DNA of 40,005 nucleotides from an uncultured Actinomycetes bacterium (GTDB lineage: Bacteria > Actinomycetota > CALGFH01), in the NCBI GenBank assembly GCA_937881255.1, contig CALGFH010000139.1, positions 1 to 40,005 of the forward strand, given 5' to 3'. Positions 31,822 to 39,112 of this stretch are shown here, piece by piece. The stretch's first letter is position 1. The number at the start of each line of letters is the position of its first letter. The notes beneath the pieces were generated by a model. That model was not told the DNA's origin. It did no database searches and was given only the letters and a program-made list of their open reading frames with translations. The translations under genes and the position numbers were made by a program.

Positions 31822-33159
31822 TCAGCGGCTCCCGTCGGCCGGGGCCCGGACCGGGCGGCCGACCCCGGCGACGGTGAAGCCGGCGGCCACGAACGCCTCG
31901 GCGTCGAGCGCGTTGCGGGCGTCGACCAGGATCGGGTAGGCCATGCGGGAGCGGAGGTCGGCCGGGTCGAGGTCGCTGAACTCGGCCCACTCGGTCATCA
32001 GGACCAGGGCGTGGGCGCCGTCGGCGACCTCGGCCGCCTTGTCGGCCAGCTCCAGGCCGGGTACCTGCCGGGCCGCCAGGTCGCCGGCCACCGGGTCGTA
32101 GGCGACCACCCGGGCGCCGTCGGCCAGCAGGTCGCGGGCCACGTCGATCGAGGGCGCCTCGCGCAGGTCGTCGGTGTTGGGCTTGAACGACAGGCCCAGC
32201 ATCCCGACCCGCTTGCCGTCCAGGTGCCAGAGGGCGTCGCGGACCTTGTCGACCACGGCCCGCCTGGCCTCGTGGTTGATCTTGGCCACCTCGTTGAGGA
32301 TGCCGAAGTCGACGCCCAGCTCGCGGGAGCGGTGGGCGAAGGCGGCCACGTCCTTGGGGAAGCAGCTGCCCCCGTAGCCGGCCCCGGCCTTGAGGAAGTG
32401 GACGCCGATGCGCGGGTCCAGGCCCATGCCCCGCGCGACCAGCTCGACGTCGGCCCCCGACCGCTCGCACACCCTGGCCACCGAGTTGATGAAGCTGATC
32501 TTGGTGGCCAGGAAGGCGTTGGAGGCGTGCTTGATGAGCTCGGCGGTGGCCCGGTCGGTGGCCAGGAAGGGCGCGCCCGAGCGCTCCAGGATTGGCTGGT
32601 ACAGCTCGCGCAGGGCGGCCAGGCCCCGCTCGGAGGCGGTGCCGACGACCACCCGGTCCGGGTCGAGGGTGTCGACCACGGCCGAGCCCTCGCGCAGGAA
32701 CTCGGGATTGGAGGCGACCTCCCAGTCGGCCCCCGGCCTGGCCTCGCGGGCGATGACCTGGGCGACCCGCTCGCCGGTCTGCACCGGCACGGTCGACTTC
32801 TCGCAGACCAGGCGGAACTCGCCCTCGGGCAGGGAGCGGGCCACCTCCCTGGCCACCGCCTCGACATAGGCCAGGTTGGGGCTGCCGTCGCCGCGGCTCG
32901 GGGTGCCGACGCAGATGAAGATCACGGTCCCGTGGCCGACGGCCTCGGCCTTGTCGCCGGCGATCCGGAGCCGGCCCGACCGGACCACCTCCCCCAGCAG
33001 CTCCTGGAGGCCCGGCTCGAAGAACCAGGAGCGGCCCTCACGGATGAGGTCCAGTTTGCTGGCGTCGTCATCGTCGACCACCACGTCGTGGCCGACGTGG
33101 GCGAGGCAGGCGGCGGTGACGAGGCCGACGTGGCCGGCGCCGATCACGGTGACGCGCAT
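31822..33159 (-). CDS. UDP-glucose 6-dehydrogenase
   Basis: A 445-residue NAD-dependent enzyme that oxidises UDP-glucose to UDP-glucuronate. It has the N-terminal GAGHVGLVTAACLA motif, the FICVGTPS segment near residue 83, the VEKST-like CEKSTVP, the NPEFLREG loop, the Lys of LIKHASNAF, catalytic C266 in AGYGGSCFPKD and the LGLSFKPNTDDLREAPS C-terminal domain. It leads an operon with UDP-glucuronate decarboxylase (one base away) and a HAD phosphatase, making UDP-xylose for glycan or natural-product glycosylation. ATG 33159 has CAGGAG nine bases upstream. A TAGAAT box near 33204-33209 gives a leader of about 38 bases. Confidence 0.95.
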   Translation of the reverse strand: MRVTVIGAGHVGLVTAACLAHVGHDVVVDDDDASKLDLIREGRSWFFEPGLQELLGEVVRSGRLRIAGDKAEAVGHGTVIFICVGTPSRGDGSPNLAYVEAVAREVARSLPEGEFRLVCEKSTVPVQTGERVAQVIAREARPGADWEVASNPEFLREGSAVVDTLDPDRVVVGTASERGLAALRELYQPILERSGAPFLATDRATAELIKHASNAFLATKISFINSVARVCERSGADVELVARGMGLDPRIGVHFLKAGAGYGGSCFPKDVAAFAHRSRELGVDFGILNEVAKINHEARRAVVDKVRDALWHLDGKRVGMLGLSFKPNTDDLREAPSIDVARDLLADGARVVAYDPVAGDLAARQVPGLELADKAAEVADGAHALVLMTEWAEFSDLDPADLRSRMAYPILVDARNALDAEAFVAAGFTVAGVGRPVRAPADGSR

Positions 33160-33203
33160 GCTGGCAGGCTCCTGATTTCGGGTGACGGAAATAGCGCCGG
33201 ATG

Positions 33204-33209
33204 ATTCTA
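33204..33209 (-). promoter_or_regulatory. -10 box of the nucleotide-sugar operon
   Basis: TAGAAT on the minus strand, 45 bases before ATG 33159. TTGTGA lies 15 bases further upstream, short for a -35 spacer. This promoter, unlike several others in the window, would give a leader with a Shine-Dalgarno. Confidence 0.45.
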
Positions 33210-33282
33210 GTGGATGCCGGCCCCTCACAACCGGAGCGACGTCCTTGTCCGGCTCGTCGCCCGGTGCGACACTGCGGCCGCG

Positions 33283-34602
33283 ATGCCGACGCGCCCCACC
33301 TTGCCACGCCGGTCCCTCCGGCTCCTCCTGGCCGCCCTGCTCCTGGCGGCCAGCATGGTCGCGGCCGAAGCCGTCCCAGCGACCGCGGGGTCGGGGGCCA
33401 CTGCGGGGTCCGAGGCCGCGGGACTCCGGGCTGCGGACAGCGGGACCCGCCCGTTCCCCGGGTCGGGGGCTGTGGACAACGGGACGCGGCCGTTTCCCGG
33501 GTCGGCTACGCTCCCCCTCCGGGGGGCCCGGTTCAGCGGGGTCGGGCTGCCGCGTGGGCCGGCTGCGCCACGGGCGGGTTCGGGTCCTGGGCGGGTGGTC
33601 AGGGCCAGGTACGCGATCCTGGTCGACCCGCAGACCGGGGCGGTGCTCTGGGGGCGGCGCAGCCGCACGCCCGTGCCGCCGGCCAGCCTGACCAAGATGC
33701 TGACCGCCCTGGCCGTGCGGGCCAGCCTCGACCTGGACGCGGTGACGGTGGCCTCCAAGACGGCGGCCGCCCAGCCGGCCCGGCGCCTGGCCATGAAGCG
33801 CGGGCAGAAGCTCACCGTCGGCCAGGCCCTCAAGGCCCTGATGATCGTGTCCGCCAACGACGTCGCCGTGATGCTGGCCGAGGCGGCCGGCGGGTCGGTG
33901 GCCCGCTTCGCCCGGGCCATGGACGCCGAGTCGGCGCGGCTCGGCCTCCGCGCCTCCTCCTGGCGCAACCCGCACGGCCTGGACGCCCGCGGCCACCGCT
34001 CGACCGCCTTCGACCTGGCCATCCTGGCCAGGGCCGTCCTCCAGGACCCGTGGCTGGCCCGGGTCGTGCGCAAGCGCCACGCGGCCTTCATCTCGCCCAG
34101 CGGCCGCCGCCACACCCTCACCGCCCGCTCCCGGTTCCTGCTCGGCTACCGGGGCGCCGTCGGGGTCAAGACCGGGTTCACCGACGACGCCGGCCACTGC
34201 CTGGCCGCCGCGGCCACCCGGGGCGGGCGGACCCTGATCGCGGTGGTGCTGCACAGCCCCGACAACGCGGCCGACGCCGGGAGGATGCTCGACTGGGGCT
34301 TCGGCCGCGGCCGCTCGGCCCAGACCGGCCTGCGGCTGCCGGGCCCCGTCCGGCCGTCCAGCTTGGCCGCGCTCCTCACCCGTCCGCCCCGGGCCGTCGA
34401 GCGCCACCACCCGGCCGCCTCCGAGGCGCTGGCCTCGGCCGGCCTGGCCCGGGTCGGGGCGACCCCGGCGGCCCGTCCGGCCGGGTCCCGGACTGCCTGG
34501 ACGTGGCGGGACCGCCAGCGTGTGGCCACCGGCGCCGGGGCGGTCGTCGCCCTCCTGGCCGCGCTCACGCTCGCTGTCCACAGATTCCGCCAGCGGGCTT
34601 GA
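33283..34602 (+). CDS. D-alanyl-D-alanine carboxypeptidase (S11, PBP5-like)
   Basis: A 439-residue exported penicillin-binding enzyme that trims the terminal D-Ala from peptidoglycan stem peptides. A signal peptide (RRSLRLLLAALLLAASMVAAEA, cleavage near residue 35-36) is followed by a Pro/Gly/Ala-rich linker of about 65 residues that holds a tandem duplication of GTRPFPGS. The catalytic motifs are S135-x2-K138 (PASLTK), S190-A-N192 and K296-T-G298 (GVKTGFT). A C-terminal helix (about 415-433) with RFRQRA behind it anchors the protein in the membrane. ATG 33283 is chosen because it places the signal peptide at the N-terminus; it lacks a Shine-Dalgarno. A GTG/ATG further upstream at 33214 is less likely. 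Confidence 0.9.
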   Translation: MPTRPTLPRRSLRLLLAALLLAASMVAAEAVPATAGSGATAGSEAAGLRAADSGTRPFPGSGAVDNGTRPFPGSATLPLRGARFSGVGLPRGPAAPRAGSGPGRVVRARYAILVDPQTGAVLWGRRSRTPVPPASLTKMLTALAVRASLDLDAVTVASKTAAAQPARRLAMKRGQKLTVGQALKALMIVSANDVAVMLAEAAGGSVARFARAMDAESARLGLRASSWRNPHGLDARGHRSTAFDLAILARAVLQDPWLARVVRKRHAAFISPSGRRHTLTARSRFLLGYRGAVGVKTGFTDDAGHCLAAAATRGGRTLIAVVLHSPDNAADAGRMLDWGFGRGRSAQTGLRLPGPVRPSSLAALLTRPPRAVERHHPAASEALASAGLARVGATPAARPAGSRTAWTWRDRQRVATGAGAVVALLAALTLAVHRFRQRA

Positions 34603-34627
34603 CTCCGGCGCCCTCTTGATCGAACAT
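34599..34627 (+). promoter_or_regulatory. promoter of the LexA-boxed small gene
   Basis: TTGACT at 34599-34604 is the best -35 in the region; 17 bases on, GAACAT at 34622-34627 is a weak -10 that lies inside the LexA box. It overlaps the end of the carboxypeptidase gene (stop 34602). Confidence 0.35.
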
Positions 34628-34635
34628 ACGTTCGA
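34620..34635. promoter_or_regulatory. LexA (SOS) box
   Basis: TCGAACATACGTTCGA: arms TCGAAC and GTTCGA are perfect inverted repeats around ATAC. It fits the Gram-positive/actinobacterial LexA consensus CGAAC-RNRY-GTTCG at every position. It lies 42 bases before the ATG of the 89-residue gene and overlaps its putative -10. Confidence 0.75.
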
Positions 34636-34677
34636 ACAGAGAGGGTCTCGGAACGCACAGAGGGGAGGAGCCGGCGG

Positions 34678-34947
34678 ATGCTGATGAGAACGACGATCGG
34701 CCCGGACGACGCGGCCACCGTTGGGGAGCTGCTGCGTGAGATCGGCCAGGGCCGGGGCACGCCCGAGGAGCTTCGCGACGCCGCCATCTACTGGTCGGCC
34801 GCGATCGACCCGGACATGGAGTGCGCCGACCTCCAGACGATCGCCTGGCTCCTCCGCGACGCCAGCTCCCACCGCCGGGTCCCCACCCCCAACCGCGACC
34901 GGGCCCGCTACTGGGCCGCCTACCTGGAGGGCCGCATGGCCAGCTGA
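34678..34947 (+). CDS. small protein of unknown function, probably SOS-induced
   Basis: An 89-residue soluble, mostly helical protein with no recognised domain. Features are an acidic/helical first half (ATVGELLREIGQGRGTPEELRDAAIYWS), DMECADLQTIAWLLRDA with a single Cys, and a basic second half (RRVPTPNRDRARYWAAYLEG). Aromatic Tyr-Trp pairs occur twice (IYWS, RYWAAY), hinting at an internal repeat of a helix pair. ATG 34678 is well supported by GGGGAGGAG seven bases upstream; ATG 34684 is an alternative. A perfect LexA box precedes it, so it is likely induced by DNA damage. Small SOS proteins elsewhere include cell-division inhibitors, but nothing here shows such a role. Confidence 0.65.
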   Translation: MLMRTTIGPDDAATVGELLREIGQGRGTPEELRDAAIYWSAAIDPDMECADLQTIAWLLRDASSHRRVPTPNRDRARYWAAYLEGRMAS

Positions 34948-35069
34948 CGCGGGGACCGGTCGACCGTCGGCCCGCGGCCCTACCGGCGTCGCCCACCGGC
35001 AGGCGACGCCACCCACCGCCGCCGACCGGTCCCCCACCAACCGATCAACGGGAAGCCCAGGCGACCGCG

Positions 35070-35267
35070 GTTCGCGCCCGCGACCACCCGGGCCCCGGCG
35101 ACGAGGGCAGGCACCCACGACCAGTGGGTTCGAGCCCACGACCAGTGGTATGCGCCCGCGAACAGCGGTACGAGCCCGCGAAGAGCCGGGTTCGACGGCG
35201 ACGAGCGGGCACGCGCCACCAACAGCCGGGATTCCCCGCGATCAGCCGGAAGCCCCGGCGCGCCAGG
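35070..35267. repeat. degenerate tandem repeat, period about 20 bp
   Basis: Roughly nine consecutive units of 17-22 bases with a core like TTCGAGCCCGCGAACAGCGG. The best copies are 35128-35148, 35149-35168 and 35169-35190; outer units at 35070-35090, 35211-35230 and 35231-35249 are more diverged. No constant-length spacers are present. It looks like a decayed minisatellite. Confidence 0.5.
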
Positions 35268-35273
35268 CACCGA

Positions 35274-35317
35274 CCGGTTCTCGTGTTCTCGAACCGGCGG
35301 CGCGCCGGGGCCCCGGC
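35274..35317. terminator. two hairpins downstream of thiE, possible terminator
   Basis: CCGGTTC (35274-35280) pairs with GAACCGG (35291-35297) around a 10-base loop, followed by the perfect palindrome GCCGGGGCCCCGGC (35304-35317). They lie 30-75 bases beyond the thiE stop. No T-tract in either direction. Confidence 0.35.
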
Positions 35318-35348
35318 AACCCGCACCTGCTCGGCTCGGTGCCTTCCC

Positions 35349-35999
35349 TCAGGCGTTGAGGTGGTGGAGGAGGGTGCGGGTGGCGGCGGCTGGGTCGGGA
35401 GCATCGGTGATGGCGCGGACGACCACGATGCGGGTGGCGCCGGCGGCGGTGACCTGGGGGAGGTTGGTGGGGTCGATGCCGCCGATGGCGAACCAGGGTT
35501 GGGGTGGGTCGAGGGCGGCGACGGACGTGATCAGGGAGGTGCCGGTGGCGGGGCGGCCCGGTTTGGTGGTGGTTGCCCAGACGGGGCCGGCGACCAGGTA
35601 GTCCCAGGGCTCGGTGGCGGCGCGGGCGGCCTGGTCGGGGTCGTGGGTGGAGCGGCCGAGGAGGACGTCGTCGCCGAGGATGCGGCGGGCCCAGGGGAGG
35701 GGGAGGTCGTCCTGGCCGAGGTGGAGGACGTCGGCCCCGGCGGCCAGGGCGATGTCGGCGCGGTCGTTGACCGCGAACAGGGCGCCGTGGCGGTCGGCGG
35801 CCTCGCGCAGGACGGCCGCGGCGTCCAGCAGGGGGGCGGCCTCGGCCTGCTTGTCGCGGAGCTGGATCAGGTCCACCCCCGCGGCCAGGACAACGTCCGC
35901 GAACTCGGCCAGGTCGGGCCGGATCGGCGTGCACAGGTACAGCCGGGAGGCCGCCAGCCGCTCCCGCCGCCCCGCCCCGTCCCGGCGTCCCGCGCTCAT
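35349..35999 (-). CDS. thiE: thiamine-phosphate synthase ThiE
   Basis: Joins the thiazole and pyrimidine halves of thiamine to give thiamine monophosphate. The 216-residue TIM-barrel has VDLIQLRDKQ near residue 45, the diphosphate-binding VNDRADIALAAGADVLHLGQDDLP, GRSTHDPDQA, GPVWATTTKPG and FAIGGIDPTNL, all ThiE landmarks. An Arg/Gly-rich N-terminal 15 residues extends past the usual start. Its ATG overlaps the thiG stop by four bases (ATGA). It is the last gene of the riboswitch-controlled thiO-thiS-thiG-thiE operon. Confidence 0.94.
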   Translation of the reverse strand: MSAGRRDGAGRRERLAASRLYLCTPIRPDLAEFADVVLAAGVDLIQLRDKQAEAAPLLDAAAVLREAADRHGALFAVNDRADIALAAGADVLHLGQDDLPLPWARRILGDDVLLGRSTHDPDQAARAATEPWDYLVAGPVWATTTKPGRPATGTSLITSVAALDPPQPWFAIGGIDPTNLPQVTAAGATRIVVVRAITDAPDPAAATRTLLHHLNA

Positions 36000-36844
36000 C
36001 CGACCCGTTCGCCGGGCGCGGTGGGCTGGCGGGGCTCGCCGTGGGGCTCGCGGGTGCCTTCGGCCGGGCGGTCCGAGAGGTCGGGCACGCCTTCGGCAGG
36101 GGTGGAGGCTTCGGCGTAGAGGCGGCGGGGGATGCGGCCGGCGCGGTGGGCGAGGCGGCCGGCCTCGACGGCCTTGCGCATGGCCTCGGCCATCAGGGCC
36201 GGGTCCTGGGCGCGGGTGACGGCGCTGGCCAGCAGGACGGCGTCGCAGCCGAGCTCCATGGCGATGGCCGCGTCCGAGGCGGTGCCGACCCCGGCGTCGA
36301 GGATCACCGGGACGGTCGCCTGCTCGATGATGATGCGCAGGTTGTAGGGGTTGGTGATGCCCATGCCGGACCCGATCGGCGACCCCAGCGGCATGACCGC
36401 GGCGCAGCCGAGCTCGGCCAGGTGGCGGGCCAGGACCGGGTCGTCGTTGGTGTAGGCGAGGACGGTGAAGCCGTCGTCGACCAGGGTCTCGGCGGCGTCG
36501 CGGAGCTCGACCGCGTCCGGGAGCAGGGTCCGGTCGTCGCCGATGACCTCGAGCTTGATCCAGTCGGTGTCGAAGGCCTCGCGGGCCAGCTTGGCCGTGC
36601 GGACGGCGTCGCGGGCGGTGAAGCAGCCGGCGGTGTTGGGCAGCAGGCGGCACCCGACCCGCCGCAGCACGTCCAGGATCGAGCCTCTGGCCCCCGGGCT
36701 GGTCCGGCGGAGGGCGACGGTGGTCATCTCGGTCCCCGAGGCGGCCAGCGCCTGCTCCAGCGCCTCCAGGCTGGCCGCCCCGCCGGTCCCCATGACCAGC
36801 CGGGAGGTGAACGTCTGCCCGGCGATGACGAGGGGGTCGTCCAT
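35996..36844 (-). CDS. thiG: thiazole synthase ThiG
   Basis: Forms the thiazole phosphate of thiamine from deoxyxylulose phosphate, dehydroglycine and ThiS thiocarboxylate. The 282-residue barrel shows SRLVMGTGG at the N-terminus, TVALRR, the Schiff-base Lys in DWIKLEVIGD, MPLGSPIGSGMGITN and DAGVGTASDAAIAMELGCDAVL. The last 35 residues are a Pro/Glu-rich tail absent from most ThiG. ATG 36844 is preferred over GTG 36847 because GGAGGG is five bases before it. It overlaps or abuts thiS (TAGTGATG) and overlaps thiE. Confidence 0.95.
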   Translation of the reverse strand: MDDPLVIAGQTFTSRLVMGTGGAASLEALEQALAASGTEMTTVALRRTSPGARGSILDVLRRVGCRLLPNTAGCFTARDAVRTAKLAREAFDTDWIKLEVIGDDRTLLPDAVELRDAAETLVDDGFTVLAYTNDDPVLARHLAELGCAAVMPLGSPIGSGMGITNPYNLRIIIEQATVPVILDAGVGTASDAAIAMELGCDAVLLASAVTRAQDPALMAEAMRKAVEAGRLAHRAGRIPRRLYAEASTPAEGVPDLSDRPAEGTREPHGEPRQPTAPGERVG

Positions 36845-36846
36845 CA

Positions 36847-37053
36847 CTACCCTCCTTGGGAGGCGCCGAGCACCTCGAGGCGGTCGTTGTCGTCGAGGGC
36901 GGTGGTGGGCCAGGCGCTGCGGGGGACCACCTCGCCGTTGAGGGCGACGGCGATGCCGGGCCCGCCGGGTGGGTGGCCAAGGCCGGTCAGGAGGCCGGCC
37001 ACGGTCTGGCCGGGCGCGACCTGGGCCGGCTGGCCGTTGACGATCACGGTCAC
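36847..37053 (-). CDS. thiS: sulfur-carrier protein ThiS
   Basis: A 68-residue beta-grasp sulfur carrier ending in the diglycine Gln-Gly-Gly, which is thiocarboxylated and gives its sulfur to ThiG. The pattern VNGQPAQV, AGLLTGLG, IAVALNGEVVPRSAW and DRLEVLGASQGG is typical of ThiS. The start is GTG 37053 with GGAGGAGGG upstream; its first bases overlap the thiO stop (GTGA). No thiF is in the window, so activation must come from an enzyme encoded elsewhere. Confidence 0.93.
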   Translation of the reverse strand: MTVIVNGQPAQVAPGQTVAGLLTGLGHPPGGPGIAVALNGEVVPRSAWPTTALDDNDRLEVLGASQGG

Positions 37054-38261
37054 GACACCCTCCTCCCCGACCCCGCTGGCACGCCGGCGAACCGGGCCGG
37101 GCCGAACGGGGCGATCATCTCGGGGACCTTGCCGGTGGCCAGCAGCTCGGCGATCGCGTCGGCGGTGACCGGGGTGAGCAGGATGCCGTTGCGGTAGTGG
37201 CCGGTGGCCACCACCAGCCCCTCGGGGCCGGTCGGGCCGAGCATGGGCGCGTTGTCGGGCGACCCCGGGCGCAGGCCGACCACGGTCTCCGTCAGCTCCA
37301 GCTCGGCCACGTCGGGCAGCAGCTCCAGCGCGGCCCGGAGCAGCTCGTGGACGGCACCGGCGGTCACCCGGGTGTCGAACCCCTGCTCCTCCACGGTCGC
37401 CCCGACCACGACCCGGCCGTCCCCCCTGGGCACCACGTAGACCTCCAGCCCCCGCACGTTGCCCTGGCACAGCGGCTGGTCGGCCGGGCCCCGCAGGTAC
37501 AGCAGCTGCCCCTTCACCGGCCGCACCGGCGGCAGCGCCTCGGCCGCCAGCCCCCCGATCCCCCCGCTCCAGCACCCGGCGGCCAGCACCACCGTCCCGG
37601 CGGCCAGGGCCTCCCCGGCGGGCCGGGAAGGGGCGGGCCCCGGCCCGGCGTCCTCGCCCCCGTGGCCCGTGCCGGCGAGGACGACCCCGGTGACGCGGTC
37701 CCCCGTCACCGCCAGCTCGGCCACCCGGCCGGGCACCATCCGGACCCCGGCGCGGGAGCAGGCGGCCAGGAGGGCCTCGACCAGGGCGCGGTTGTCGACC
37801 TGGTGGTCGCCGGAGGCGAGGACGCCGCCGCGGATGCTGGGGGCGAGGCCGGGCTCGAGCTGGCGGCACTCGCGGCTGCGGAGGCGCTCGACCTCGAGGC
37901 CGCAGCGGAGCTGGAACTGGTAGAGGTCCTCGAGGGCGGCGTTGTCGTCGGCGTCGCGGGCCACGGCCAGGGTGCCGCCGGGGCGGTAGCCGACGGGCTG
38001 GCCGCTGGCCTCCTCGAGCTCGGCGGCGAAGCCGGGCCAGCGGGCGGCCGCGGCCAGGTTGAGCTGGAGCAGGGGACGCTCACCGTAGTGGACCTCGGTG
38101 ACCGGGGCGAGCATGCCGGCGGCGGCCCAGGACGCGCCCCGGCCGGGCGCGTCGTCGACCACGGTGACGGCCATCCCGGCGAGGGCGGCCCGCCAGGCGA
38201 TGCCGAGGCCGATGACCCCGCCCCCGACCACCACGGCGTCAGCGGAAGGCTGGTGGGTCAT
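37050..38261 (-). CDS. thiO: glycine oxidase ThiO
   Basis: FAD enzyme of the DAO family that oxidises glycine to dehydroglycine (iminoacetate) for thiazole synthesis, the aerobic alternative to ThiH. The 403-residue protein has VVVGGGVIGLGIAW near residues 11-24, RGASWAAAGMLAP, the VKGQLLYLRG substrate region and GHYRNGILLTPVTADAIAELL at the C-terminus, the usual ThiO signature. ATG 38261 has GGAGGAG ten bases upstream. It is the first gene of the thi operon and directly follows a TPP riboswitch, whose last stem reaches the ribosome binding site. Confidence 0.95.
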   Translation of the reverse strand: MTHQPSADAVVVGGGVIGLGIAWRAALAGMAVTVVDDAPGRGASWAAAGMLAPVTEVHYGERPLLQLNLAAAARWPGFAAELEEASGQPVGYRPGGTLAVARDADDNAALEDLYQFQLRCGLEVERLRSRECRQLEPGLAPSIRGGVLASGDHQVDNRALVEALLAACSRAGVRMVPGRVAELAVTGDRVTGVVLAGTGHGGEDAGPGPAPSRPAGEALAAGTVVLAAGCWSGGIGGLAAEALPPVRPVKGQLLYLRGPADQPLCQGNVRGLEVYVVPRGDGRVVVGATVEEQGFDTRVTAGAVHELLRAALELLPDVAELELTETVVGLRPGSPDNAPMLGPTGPEGLVVATGHYRNGILLTPVTADAIAELLATGKVPEMIAPFGPARFAGVPAGSGRRVS

Positions 38262-38271
38262 TGTCCGATCT

Positions 38272-38368
38272 CCTCCCTCCGCCGGCATTATCCGGTGCAG
38301 GTTCCAACGGTCGGCGGCCCCGTAGCCGCCCTCTCAGCCCGGTGGCCCGGGCTCCCGTGTGCTCCGAC
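38272..38368 (-). promoter_or_regulatory. TPP riboswitch (THI element)
   Basis: On the minus strand the leader reads CACGGGAGCCC, a GGGCC-ACC hairpin closing on GGGCTGAGAGGG, then AACCTGCACC and GGATAATGCCGGCGGAGGGA. CTGAGA (38332-38337) and GGATAATGCC (38284-38293) are the conserved cores that bind the pyrimidine and diphosphate ends of TPP. The 3' end of the aptamer runs into GGAGGGAGGAG before ATG 38261, and no T-run follows, so TPP binding probably blocks translation initiation. Confidence 0.93.
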
Positions 38369-38369
38369 C

Positions 38370-38379
38370 AGCGTACTCT
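38370..38379. promoter_or_regulatory. overlapping divergent -10 boxes of the thi operon and the MerB-like gene
   Basis: TACGCT on the minus strand (38370-38375) lies just ahead of the riboswitch, giving a transcript that starts near 38363. TACTCT on the plus strand (38374-38379) could serve the MerB-like gene. They share two bases, so the two promoters should compete. Confidence 0.35.
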
Positions 38380-38413
38380 TCGTCCCGGTACCGCCACAGT
38401 GGGAGGAGCGACC

Positions 38414-39112
38414 GTGGACGCCGACGACACCCAGCGCCTGCGCGAGCTGCGCCAGGTCGTCTACCGGGAGTTCGTGGAGGAGGGCCGCCCGCCCACCGCC
38501 GCCGAGGCGGCCCGCCGTCTCCAGCTCGGGGTCGAGGAGGTCATGGCCGGCTGGGGACGGCTGCACGACGACCACGTGCTGGTCCTGGACGACGACCGGG
38601 TCGGGATCCGCATGGCCCATCCCTTCTCGGCCGCCCCAATGCACTTCGTGGTCGCCTCGGCCGAGCAGAAGTGGTGGGGCGGCTGCGCCTGGGACTCCTT
38701 CGGGATCATGGCCGCCCTCGGCCAGCAGGTCCTGGTGGCCACCACCTGCCTCGGCTGCGGGCGGCCGCTGGCCCTGCTGGCCGACCCCGGGGCGCCGCCG
38801 CCCGAGCCGTACGTGGCCCACTTCCTGGTCCCGGCGGCCCGCTGGTGGGACGACGTGGTCGCCACCTGCTCGACCATCCGCCTGGCCTGCGACCGGGAGT
38901 GTGTCGAGCGGTGGGCGGCGGCCGAGGGCGAGCGGGTCGGGGCGGTGCTGGACCTCACCACGATGTGGCGGCTGGGCAAGGTCTGGTACGGCGACCGGCT
39001 GCACGACGACCACCGCCGGCGCACCCCGGAGGAGGCGGCCGTCGTGTTCGCCGAGCTCGGGCTCACCGGCCCGTTCTGGGACCTGGGCGACCCGGGCCCG
39101 GCGGCCGGCTAG
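38414..39112 (+). CDS. alkylmercury lyase (MerB) family protein
   Basis: A 232-residue homologue of organomercurial lyase, which breaks carbon-mercury bonds. The N-terminal 60 residues form a winged-helix-like domain. The catalytic set appears conserved: C91 and D94 in WGGCAWDSFG (MerB C96/D99 spacing), structural C112, and C152 in VVATCSTIRL (MerB C159). Two extra cysteines (C159, C163) follow. There is no merA, merR or merT nearby, so a mercury role is not supported by context; many actinobacterial homologues are of unknown substrate. GTG 38414 has GGGAGGAG six bases upstream. The stop shares CTAG with the convergent NTF2-like gene. Confidence 0.82.
   Translation: MDADDTQRLRELRQVVYREFVEEGRPPTAAEAARRLQLGVEEVMAGWGRLHDDHVLVLDDDRVGIRMAHPFSAAPMHFVVASAEQKWWGGCAWDSFGIMAALGQQVLVATTCLGCGRPLALLADPGAPPPEPYVAHFLVPAARWWDDVVATCSTIRLACDRECVERWAAAEGERVGAVLDLTTMWRLGKVWYGDRLHDDHRRRTPEEAAVVFAELGLTGPFWDLGDPGPAAG

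Larger units (their letters stand above)
34948..35348. other. 401-base gap without a convincing gene
   Basis: Between the convergent SOS-boxed gene and thiE. It begins with the palindrome CGGTCGACCG (34957-34966), contains a degenerate 20-bp tandem repeat (about 35070-35267) and ends with two hairpins near 35274-35317. Open frames exist on both strands but have no ribosome binding site, no recognisable protein and composition set by the repeat, so none is called. Confidence 0.6.

Noticed and set aside
35070..35267. CRISPR-like array.
   Set aside because: Units are contiguous and diverged, with no unique spacers of constant length and no cas genes.
34948..35348. Protein-coding genes in the gap, on either strand.
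   Set aside because: No start with a ribosome binding site and no recognisable product; the open frames follow the repeat.
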